A stretch of 20,778 nt of DNA from a virus, in IMG/VR virus record IMGVR_UViG_3300036846_000685, positions 1 through 20,778 of that record; one strand, given 5' to 3'. This document shows, piece after piece, positions 1 through 6,300 of the stretch (positions are counted from its first letter, which is position 1; every line of letters begins with the position of its first letter). The notes beneath the pieces were generated by a model. That model was given only the letters and a program-made list of their open reading frames with translations. It was not told the origin of the DNA and made no database searches. Made by a program: the position numbers and the translations under genes.

Positions 1-87
1 GACGGCGAAGCCCGCGGGGTGGTCTAAGGCCACGGAGTACCTTTATCCTACCTAACCCATTTGTTATCAGCTATATCTAAGGTACGT

Positions 88-134
88 ACCTAAGGGTATG
101 GTATAGGCGTGGACTATAGGCGTGTACCCTAAGG
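88..134. repeat. Inverted repeat enclosing two direct repeats
   Basis: CCTAAGGGTA (89-98) is matched on the opposite strand by TACCCTAAGG (125-134) with one mismatch. Between the arms lie two identical copies of TATAGGCGTG (102-111 and 115-124). The perfect palindrome GGTACGTACC sits just upstream (81-90). The arrangement looks like a protein-binding or control site, but no regulator is visible nearby and no function can be assigned. This AT-richer stretch precedes the GC-rich repeat block. Confidence 0.45.
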
Positions 135-503
135 AACTTCCCGCGATCGCGGGCGGGTGTGGTGGTACCAGGTGGCTGGTGGTGCCGCGGACGCGCGCTA
201 GAGGCGCGCAGCGCGATCGCCGGCGGGTGTGGTGGCAGTGCGCCGGCTGTGGTGGCTGTGGCGGGCGTCTATTAGGCGCGTGGTGCAATCGCCGGCGGTT
301 GTGGCGGGCGTGGTGGCTGGGATAGGTGAGGCGATCGCTACGAGGCGCGTAGCGCGATTTAGCGGGCGTGGTGGCAGCGCCGGCTGGGACGGCGCGCCAG
401 GTGGCGCTACGAGGCGCGTGGTGCGATCGCCGCGGGCGTGGGTGGGTGGCAGCGGCTGGACAGCCGGCGGCGGGCGTGTAGAGGCGCGTGGTGCAAAAGA
501 AAA
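135..503. repeat. Degenerate ~70-bp tandem repeat array with GCGATCGC cores
   Basis: A gene-free GC-rich block. Equivalent core positions recur at 143, 213, 285, 353, 423 and 493, a spacing of 68-72 bp. A typical unit reads GAGGCGCGTGGTGCGATCGC followed by CGGCGGGCGTGGTGGC and a variable part. The octamer GCGATCGC is intact at 143, 213, 331 and 423 and decayed in the other copies. The period is not a multiple of three and units differ by indels, so the open frames across it (for example 229-516, plus strand) are not credible proteins. Possible roles are an iteron-like binding array, a recombination site or neutral expanded DNA. None is proven. Confidence 0.6.
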
Positions 504-526
504 ACGGCGCCGTTAGACGGCGCCGT
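494..526 (-). terminator. Intrinsic terminator for the leftward GP88-like operon
   Basis: ACGGCGCCGT (517-526) and ACGGCGCCGT (504-513) form a perfect 10-bp stem with a 3-nt loop. Read leftward it is followed by TTTTTCTTTT. It lies 30 bp beyond the stop of the 53-aa gene, where the transcript of the two leftward genes should end. Confidence 0.88.
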
Positions 527-555
527 CGGTAGCGAATCGATCGATTGTAGGCGCG

Positions 556-717
556 CTATGCGCGCGTGTGGTGGGATTTAGAAACGTCGGCTGACAGGCA
601 GGATTCTAGACGCTCGATGGTTTGGTTAACGCGGGCGTGAATGTGGACAGCGTCAAGCCCGTTATCCAGCGCGCTATTGACGATTGCGAAAATGCGGTTG
701 ATTTGTTCGGTTGTCAT
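556..717 (-). CDS. Small hypothetical protein, 53 aa, coupled to the GP88-like gene
   Basis: The start ATG overlaps the stop of the upstream GP88-like gene as TAATG, a common translational-coupling arrangement. GGGGTG about 10 nt upstream can act as a ribosome binding site. The protein begins MTTEQINRIFAIVNSALDNG and ends in a polar tail (KSHHTRA). It is predicted to be mostly helical with one cysteine and no membrane segment. I do not recognise the family. The coupling and the terminator 30 bp downstream indicate a real two-gene operon, and the partner suggests a minor phage accessory function. It is too short for most gene finders. Confidence 0.62.
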   Translation of the reverse strand: MTTEQINRIFAIVNSALDNGLDAVHIHARVNQTIERLESCLSADVSKSHHTRA

Positions 718-1412
718 TAGGCCGTCACCCCAATCTGAATGAAACCACCCGCCGTCATCGTTCGCGCTGTACCCTTGGCCTTCAATCCCACAATGACGCC
801 CGCAGCGTCGCGAAACCGTAGGTCGGATAAATCCCCGTCAATCACGGGGAAACCGCGCCACGTAGCAGGCAGCGCGCCAGAAAACACAACAGCCACGTTG
901 ATACCGTGAAGCAGCGCTTCGGCGGCGTCGGTAAAATTGTCACCTGAGAATGAAAACGTCAGATGGTAATTTGCCGCGGTACGCTTCCACGGCGCCGGAA
1001 TTTTCGTATAGTCGTAAAATTGCACGTTCGGGAACATTGAAGCGAGCTCAAGCGCCAATTGGGGTAGGTCGGATGTCCCATTAATTCGGACAGCGGGCGT
1101 CATATCGCGACGCTTAGCCTCAGCAATTAGCTTGTGAATGTCGCGTACCAGCGTAGCTTTGAACGCGTCGCGATTATTCAGGTATTCCAGCGTCTTCGCG
1201 ATACGAGCTCGCTTGATTGAAGGGAATACGCCTGCCATCCCAGCGCCGTAAAGACAAGCTTCCCTACATTCGGGCGTCGACATGGTGCACAGGTTATGTA
1301 TTCCGTCTGCTTCCATTGCAGGCGCCAAGTAAAGAATCCCGCTCAGAACAAAATATTTGCTGCCCTTAGATGTTTTCGCGTCTTGTTCGACGCTCAGTAA
1401 TTTGTATGCCAT
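717..1412 (-). CDS. Phage GP88-like protein (family of unknown function)
   Basis: A 231-aa protein. Near its N-terminus is a cysteine cluster, C42-x6-C49-x3-C53, in the context NLCTMSTPECREACLYGAG, followed by a basic stretch (KRARIAKTLEYLNN). This resembles the mycobacteriophage gene product 88 family, with a C-x(n)-C-x3-C motif and a C-terminal GVIVGLKAKG segment. The biochemical role of that family is unknown. The cysteines suggest metal or cluster binding, which is an inference. It is transcribed away from the structural genes, followed by a TAATG-coupled 53-aa gene and a terminator. No convincing Shine-Dalgarno is seen before its ATG. Assignment is by recognising the motif, not by alignment. 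Confidence 0.72.
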   Translation of the reverse strand: MAYKLLSVEQDAKTSKGSKYFVLSGILYLAPAMEADGIHNLCTMSTPECREACLYGAGMAGVFPSIKRARIAKTLEYLNNRDAFKATLVRDIHKLIAEAKRRDMTPAVRINGTSDLPQLALELASMFPNVQFYDYTKIPAPWKRTAANYHLTFSFSGDNFTDAAEALLHGINVAVVFSGALPATWRGFPVIDGDLSDLRFRDAAGVIVGLKAKGTARTMTAGGFIQIGVTA

Positions 1413-1500
1413 ATGAACGAGTGTAGAACATTAGCGCTTATGTTGTCTACAAGAATTTTCTTGACATCTAACGTTCGCGCTGAGGTAGCGTTCGGAATAA

Positions 1501-1550
1501 GCAGCGCGTCGGCAGCGTCGGCAGCGTCGGCAGCGCGTCGGCAGCACGCG
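1501..1550. repeat. Short tandem repeat, GCAGCG(CG)TCG x5
   Basis: Five consecutive units: GCAGCGCGTCG (1501), GCAGCGTCG (1512), GCAGCGTCG (1521), GCAGCGCGTCG (1530) and a decayed GCAGCACGCG (1541). The 11/9/9/11 alternation reflects presence or absence of a CG dinucleotide. The array probably arose by replication slippage. No coding role is seen. Confidence 0.75.
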
Positions 1551-1675
1551 TTAGACGTGTATCTAAACCTATACGTATCAATAAGTTACGTGGTACGTGA
1601 CGCGGGACACGAGGTACGTGGTAGGGGATACGGGGCGCGGGGCATAGACACAGGTCCTAGCTGCTGAGATAGCGA

Positions 1676-1708
1676 GAGGGCCGATTTTGCCTAGCAAAAG
1701 TGACCCTC
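1676..1708. repeat. Interrupted inverted repeat (hairpin-forming)
   Basis: GAGGG (1676-1680) pairs with CCCTC (1704-1708), and TTTTGC (1685-1690) with GCAAAA (1694-1699) around a 3-nt loop. A 4x4 internal loop that can partly pair separates the two stems. No U-tract follows on either strand, so it is not a standard intrinsic terminator. It lies 60 bp beyond the end of the leftward 69-aa gene and could be a transcript-end structure, operator or relic of a mobile-element end. Confidence 0.55.
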
Positions 1709-1768
1709 CACTTTGAAAGTTCATTTCTCTTTTTCAGAAATCGGTTTTGGGTCCTCCTTTTGGGGGCT

Positions 1769-1978
1769 TTACGCGCCTTCTCCGATATCGAGCCCGGTGA
1801 GGTCTACGGTTTCGCGCGGGCTCTCGTCCGCTGCCAAAGCGCCGAGCAATACGCCGGCCCGAGCCAGCACATTGGCGAGTTCGACGCGCACCAACGCTTC
1901 GGCATCAGTGCGCGATTCCGCGGCGTTCTCAAGCGATTCCTCAAGGGCTTCCAGGCCGGCCAGCATTGTCGCGAACAT
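1769..1978 (-). CDS. Small acidic hypothetical protein, 69 aa
   Basis: Starts one base after the stop of the 54-aa gene and has a good ribosome binding site, AAGGAG, 8 nt before its ATG (the sequence lies inside the end of the upstream gene). The product is acidic and alanine/leucine-rich (for example EALEESLENAAESRTDAEAL), predicted helical, with no signal peptide or membrane segment. Function is unknown. The tight operon with the 54-aa gene and the strong Shine-Dalgarno favour it over the longer opposite-strand frames (1700-2212 and 1713-2153), which are serine/arginine-rich as expected of shadows. Confidence 0.66.
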   Translation of the reverse strand: MFATMLAGLEALEESLENAAESRTDAEALVRVELANVLARAGVLLGALAADESPRETVDLTGLDIGEGA

Positions 1979-1979
1979 G

Positions 1980-2144
1980 TTAGCGATCTCCTTTTTCAGC
2001 GAGTCGTTCCTCGCGTCGCAATTTGCGCGTTTCGAGCGCCTTGCGCATCACTTCGGGCGAGGCAAAGCCTTTGCTCACCTTCACCCGTCCACCGCGGCGC
2101 CCGAGGGCGGCAGCGGCTCTATTCTTCTTCTTGGGTTGTTCCAT
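1980..2144 (-). CDS. Small basic ALGRRGG-motif protein, 54 aa
   Basis: Begins MEQPKKKNRAAAALGRRGGR and continues with a basic helical part (SPEVMRKALETRKLRREERL). The A-A-A-L-G-R-R-G-G motif with surrounding lysines and arginines recurs in small hypothetical proteins of phages and GC-rich bacteria. Nucleic-acid binding is a reasonable guess but unproven. It is the first gene of a leftward two-gene operon with the 69-aa gene. There is no Shine-Dalgarno. Instead TATTCT, preceded by TG (extended -10 form), ends only 7 nt before the ATG, so the mRNA is probably leaderless. It faces the divergent zinc-ribbon gene across a 64-bp spacer. Confidence 0.68.
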   Translation of the reverse strand: MEQPKKKNRAAAALGRRGGRVKVSKGFASPEVMRKALETRKLRREERLAEKGDR

Positions 2145-2208
2145 GCAGATTAGAATACCACACTAGCGGTTATGTCGCTTCGCCGGATTTACGTTATGCT
2201 GGTTCGCA
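2145..2208. promoter_or_regulatory. Divergent promoter region with leaderless-type starts
   Basis: This 64-bp spacer separates two divergent genes. Leftward, TATTCT (2157-2152, minus strand) preceded by TGG ends 7 nt from the ATG at 2144. Rightward, TATGCT (2195-2200) ends 8 nt from the ATG at 2209. Neither start has a Shine-Dalgarno, and -35 matches are weak on both sides. Transcription starting 6-8 nt after each -10 box would begin at or next to the start codon. This is an inference from spacing. Confidence 0.5.
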
Positions 2209-2538
2209 ATGATCTGCACCGAATGCGGGCGCGAAGTAAAGCGCGTGTGCCGCGACTGCCAGCGCGATCGCGCCTACCGCGGGCTGCTGTTGCATCAGCG
2301 GCGTTTCCTTCAGACTTGGCTGGCGGGCGCGATTGAATTACGCGTCCGAACTTACGATGGCGCGCTACACATGGAACTGTTCGACGACCGTTGGCACGCC
2401 TACTGCGGCGCCGCCATGATGCAGTACACCGAGCGCCGGCGCGTGCGCGAACTGCCGGCGGATCTATGCCCTGGCTGCTTGAAAGTCTTCAACGAACTGA
2501 CGGCGAAAGCCGCCGTGGAGGAAACGTATGCACGCTGA
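2209..2538 (+). CDS. Zinc-ribbon-like phage hypothetical protein, 109 aa
   Basis: The N-terminus has two CxxC pairs (C3/C6 and C14/C17, in ICTECGREVKRVCRDC), a layout typical of a small zinc-binding ribbon. A second cysteine set follows near the C-terminus (HAYCG and LCPGC), so one or two structural zinc sites are likely. No catalytic domain is recognised. The first residue is placed at the ATG 8 nt after a -10-like TATGCT. It overlaps the following small membrane-protein gene by 11 nt, forming a two-gene rightward operon closed by the terminator at 2713-2749. Being just upstream of the terminase genes, it may be a packaging or early accessory protein, but that is position only. Confidence 0.66.
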   Translation: MICTECGREVKRVCRDCQRDRAYRGLLLHQRRFLQTWLAGAIELRVRTYDGALHMELFDDRWHAYCGAAMMQYTERRRVRELPADLCPGCLKVFNELTAKAAVEETYAR

Positions 2539-2671
2539 TCTACGCACCGTTCTGCTGATCCTGGCGCTAGTGTGTTTTGTGCTCGGCGCCATGGGAGTCG
2601 CAAGCTGGAAATGGGATCGCTTCATCGCCGCCGGCCTCGCGTTTGCGACGCTGGGCCTGCTGGTGGGATAA
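2528..2671 (+). CDS. Small two-helix membrane protein, 47 aa
   Basis: Begins at an ATG overlapping the end of the zinc-ribbon gene, with GGAGG 7 nt upstream. The product has a short polar start (MHADLR), a hydrophobic helix (TVLLILALVCFVLGAMGVA), a short charged turn (SWKWDR) and a second hydrophobic helix (FIAAGLAFATLGLLVG), so both termini should lie on the same side. Small two-helix proteins of this type recur in phages and bacteria without assigned function. A holin role is conceivable from topology alone, but no endolysin gene is nearby and the charged tail usual for holins is missing. Confidence 0.62.
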   Translation: MHADLRTVLLILALVCFVLGAMGVASWKWDRFIAAGLAFATLGLLVG

Positions 2672-2712
2672 TCCAAGCGGTCTTTGCATTTTGTTTGGTT
2701 GATACTCATGAC

Positions 2713-2749
2713 GCCCGCCGGCTCTCTACTTCTTCCGGCGGGCTTTTTT
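2713..2749 (+). terminator. Intrinsic terminator before the late operon
   Basis: GCCCGCCGG (2713-2721) and CCGGCGGGC (2735-2743) form a perfect 9-bp GC stem with a 13-nt loop, followed by TTTTTT (2744-2749). It ends the zinc-ribbon/membrane-protein operon and insulates it from the packaging genes, which have their own promoter 70 bp downstream. Confidence 0.92.
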
Positions 2750-2818
2750 GTGCTGCTGCAATAATTTTTCTACGCCATTGCAATAACAGCAAGCCTAGAG
2801 ATTTCAACAACTTAAAGG

Positions 2819-2847
2819 GTGACAGCGCCAGCATTCAGGGTTAGAAT
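2819..2847 (+). promoter_or_regulatory. Predicted sigma70-type promoter of the structural operon
   Basis: GTGACA (2819-2824; 5 of 6 matches to TTGACA), a 17-bp spacer, then TAGAAT (2842-2847; 5 of 6 to TATAAT). Expected initiation near 2854 leaves only a 4-6 nt leader before the small-terminase ATG at 2859. The preceding 70 bp after the terminator is AT-rich, as expected for an upstream promoter region. Confidence 0.68.
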
Positions 2848-2858
2848 GTCCACAACCT

Positions 2859-3395
2859 ATGGCGTTGGTCGGCGAAGTAGAACTGGCGCGCGTGCTGAAG
2901 CGCGATCGCATGGCGATCCGCAAGGCCGTGACGGCTGGCCGCATCACGCAGCGGCCTGACGGATTGTTCGAACTCGACGCCGCAATTGCGGAGTTCAACG
3001 CCAACACAAACCACGCGAAAGGCCACAACAACCGCTCCGGTTTAGCCGCTTCGCCAAAGCCGGAACCCGCCGATGCGCCGCCCGAGATTCCCGCCGATCT
3101 GCCGGCAATGACGAAGCAGTCGACCTACGCAACGGCGCGGGCGAATCGCGAATGGTACGACGCCAAGCTCAAGCGTTTGCGCTATGAGGAACGCGCGCAC
3201 AGTCTGACGCCGACCGCGGATGTGGAAGCTGCGCGCTTCACTGAATTCCGAACTCTGCGCGAGGCGTGCTTTCAGATTCCCTCTCGCGTGGCGGCATTGC
3301 TGGCTGGGGAATCGGATGTGGCGCGCTGCCAGCAATTGCTCGACGCCGAACTCACCAAAGTCTTTGAAGCATTCGCCGACGGGACAGCCGCATGA
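2859..3395 (+). CDS. terS: Terminase small subunit (Nu1-like)
   Basis: A 178-aa DNA-recognition subunit of the packaging motor. Residues about 5-45 form a winged-helix/HTH-like segment (VELARVLKRDRMAIRKAVTA, then GRI and DGLFELDAA), the Nu1 pattern in which the protein binds the packaging site. The middle is a proline-rich linker. The C-terminal half has the helical YATARANREWYDAKLKRLRY segment and a four-helix end typical of GpA partners. The stop overlaps the start of the large subunit (ATGA). The chosen ATG has no Shine-Dalgarno but lies 11 nt after the promoter -10 box. An upstream ATG at 2846 is out of frame. Confidence 0.85.
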   Translation: MALVGEVELARVLKRDRMAIRKAVTAGRITQRPDGLFELDAAIAEFNANTNHAKGHNNRSGLAASPKPEPADAPPEIPADLPAMTKQSTYATARANREWYDAKLKRLRYEERAHSLTPTADVEAARFTEFRTLREACFQIPSRVAALLAGESDVARCQQLLDAELTKVFEAFADGTAA

Positions 3396-6300
3396 TGTCG
3401 ACAACCACGCTGCACCAATCACTGCCCGGTTTGGCCGATGCCTTCGACATCACGCGCCGCGCGGCGCGTGCCGGCGCGCGTCCAGATCCCAAAATTCGGA
3501 TCAGCGATTGGGCCGACCAATACCGCGTCTTGACGACCCGTTCATCGCCCGAGCCAGGGATCTGGCGCACCAGCCGCACGCCTTTCCTGAAAGACATCAT
3601 GGATTCGCTGATGGCCGATTCGAAATGGGAACGCGTCGTGTTTATGAAAGGTTCGCAAGTCGGCGCGCCGCTTGCGCTCGACACGCCTGTGCCGACAGTC
3701 AACGGCTGGACGACGATGGCAGATATCCGAATCGGCGATCAGGTGTTTGATGAGAACGGAGCGCCATGCTGGGTATGGGGCGCTTCGCCGGTATTTGAAC
3801 AGCGGGACTGTTATCGCGTGCAATTCTCAGACGGCTGTTCGATTGTGGCGGATAGTTCTCATCTCTGGAGCGTTTGGGATGATCTCGGCGGCAGCACGAG
3901 ACGGCATCGCCGGATTCTCACTACGGCGGATATGCTGCCGCAGCACAAGAGGCGCGAACGCAACCGCTATGCCATCGATGTAACTGGCCCGCTTACGTTA
4001 CCAAGCGCCGATTTACCAATCGACCCATATTTGTTGGGCTATTGGCTCGGCAATGGTTCAGCTTGCATGAACCATCTCACTCTGCATGAAGATGATGGCG
4101 AAGAGATCGCTGGGTTGCTACGAGAGTCGGGCCGCGGGATCGCGCTGCGCCACCCAGATTGGCTCAAAGGTAAGGCGGCAAATATTCTCATCGATGGGCG
4201 CGACACGCTGGTCGAGGAACGCGAAGAGGAGCAGGAGCCATTTGGTATTGCAATTCGCTCATTGAACCTTTTCCGAAACAAGCACATTCCAGTCGCTTAT
4301 TTACGGGCATCGATGTCGCAACGGTTGGCGTTGCTGCAAGGCTTGATGGACTCTGACGGCCACGTCGGCAAAAACGGGCGCTGTGAATACTCGACCATCA
4401 CGCCCGAATTGAGGGACGGCTGTTACGAGCTTTTGGTCAGCCTCGGATTCAAGCCGACAGTCGCATGGCGTCCCGCGAAATCCAAGACGATAGGCGACCG
4501 CCCGGTCGAGTCAAAACCGTACTGGCGTCTGAGCTTCCTGGCCTATGCCGCGCTGCCGGTTTTTCGCTTAAGCCGAAAACGAAAGCGGTTGAAAGTTGCA
4601 GATGCCAAATGTCGAGTGTCTGAAACATGCCGCCGCCGCATCGTTGCTATCGAACCTGTCGCATCCGAACCCGTTCGCTGCATTGCGGTGACTTCGGAGT
4701 CAAATCTATTTCTCGCGGGCCGCGGGATGATTCCGACGCATAACACAGAGTCTGGAAATAATTGGATCGGCTATATCATCCATCTCGCGCCAGGGCCGAT
4801 GCTGGTTGTGCAGCCAACCGAAACGATGGCCAAGCGCAATTCGAAGCAGCGCATCGGGCCATTGATCGAAGATTGCCCGGTGCTGCGATCGCTGGTGCGA
4901 TCTCCCAGAATGCGCGATAGCGGCAACACGATTCTCGCCAAGGAATTTCTGGGCGGCATCCTGGTGCTGGCCGGCGCGAACAGCGCAAAGCAACTGCGTT
5001 CGATGGCCGTGCGCTACCTGATGCTCGACGAAGTCGACGCCTATCCGCCAAACGTCGATCGCGAAGGTGAACCGTGTGATCTCGCGATCGCGCGCACCTC
5101 GAATTTCCGGCAGCGCAAAATCTTCATCGCGTCGACGCCGACGATCGCTGGCCGCAGCCGCATCGAGCAGTTTTTCGCGTCGAGCGACCAGTGCTACTTT
5201 TTTGTGCCGTGCCCGCGCTGCGGAAAGTTCATCACGTTCCTGCCGGAACAGTTGGGCTGGTCGAACACGCATCCGCACGAGGCTGCATATCGTTGCCAGG
5301 AATGCGAACGCGAGATCTTCGATCACGAGAAGACCAAGATGCTCGATCTTGGCGAATGGCATTCGACGGCGCAAGGCGACGGCATCACGCGCGGCTATCA
5401 CCTGTCGAGCTATTACTCGCCGGTAGGCTGGCTGAGTTGGACGCAGATCATGCGCAAGCGCGACGTCGCGCTCACTTCGCCGGAGAAGCTGCAGACGTTC
5501 TACAACACGATTCTCGGCGTGCCGTGGGCTGACCAGGGCGAAGTTCCAGACGTCGATCGCTTGTATGAACGCCGTGAGAATTACGTGATCGGCGAGGTCC
5601 CCGAGGGCGGTTTGATTCTGACTGCCGGCGCCGACGTGCAGCGCGATCGCATCGAATGCGAGATCGTCGCCTGGGGCCGCGATCGCCATTCCTGGTCGAT
5701 CGATTACCGCGTGTACGAAGGCAACACCAACCAGCCCGAGGTGTGGATGAAACTGGCTGCGCTGCTCGATGAGGATTTCCCGAGTTATTACGGCGCCGCG
5801 CTGCGCATCAAGAAGTTGGCTGTTGACTCAGGCTTCAACACGCTGCGCGTTTATCAATGGGCGCGCCAGATGGGCTCGATGCACGTAATGGCGGTCAAGG
5901 GTGAGAACCATACGCATGTCTCGGCCTTTGTGGGCGCGCCCACGCTGGTGGACGTGACGCCGGGTGGCCGTATGATCCGCGGTGGCGTCAGGCTCTGGCC
6001 GGTGAATACTTCGGTCGGCAAAGAGGAACTCTATCGATCTCTTCGTTTGAGCGCGCCCGACCTAGCCGCCGGCGAATCGTGGCCTGCCGGCTATTGTCAC
6101 TTCCCGAACTACGGCAAGGAATTTTTCGAGCAGCTATGCGCCGAGCAGTTGATCACGCACACGATTGCAGGGCGCACGACCACGCGCTGGGAAAAGCGCC
6201 GCGACCGCAACGAAGCCTTGGACATTCGCGTTTACGCGCGGGCTGCTGCCGCGGTGCTGCGCATCGAAACGTGGCCGGCGCGCAAGTGGGATGACATCGA

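Larger units (their letters stand above)
1413..1768. other. Gene-free spacer with short repeats
   Basis: About 356 bp between two leftward transcription units, with no convincing gene. It holds a 9/11-bp GCAGCG(CG)TCG repeat (1501-1550), two copies of TACGTGGTA (1587-1595, 1615-1623) in a low-complexity stretch, and an interrupted inverted repeat (1676-1708). The 1413-1500 part is AT-richer and must contain the promoter of the GP88-like gene, but no clear -35/-10 pair could be chosen. A 48-codon leftward frame (1578-1724) and longer rightward frames from about 1700 have no support. Confidence 0.6.

Noticed and set aside
135-503. The repeat array as a CRISPR
   Set aside because: Repeats are too diverged, and the variable parts are GC-rich variants of each other, not unique spacers. 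No cas gene is nearby.
122-516. Open frames on both strands across the repeat array
   Set aside because: They are composed of GC-rich degenerate repeats with a ~70-bp period (not a multiple of 3), have no ribosome binding sites and give low-complexity Trp/Arg/Gly-rich translations.
1578-1724. 48-aa leftward frame after the 69-aa gene
   Set aside because: It runs through the inverted repeat and low-complexity DNA and has no properly spaced Shine-Dalgarno (an AGGAGG lies too far upstream).
1700-2212. Rightward frames of 170 and 146 codons
   Set aside because: They lie antisense to the 54- and 69-aa operon, which has a good ribosome binding site and sensible composition. The rightward translations are Ser/Arg-rich shadows.
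2528-2671. Calling the 47-aa membrane protein a holin
   Set aside because: Only the two-helix topology supports it. No endolysin or spanin genes are adjacent, so it is left as hypothetical.
4706-5689. 327-codon minus-strand frame
   Set aside because: Antisense shadow of the large terminase, whose motifs are intact. It has no supporting start signals.
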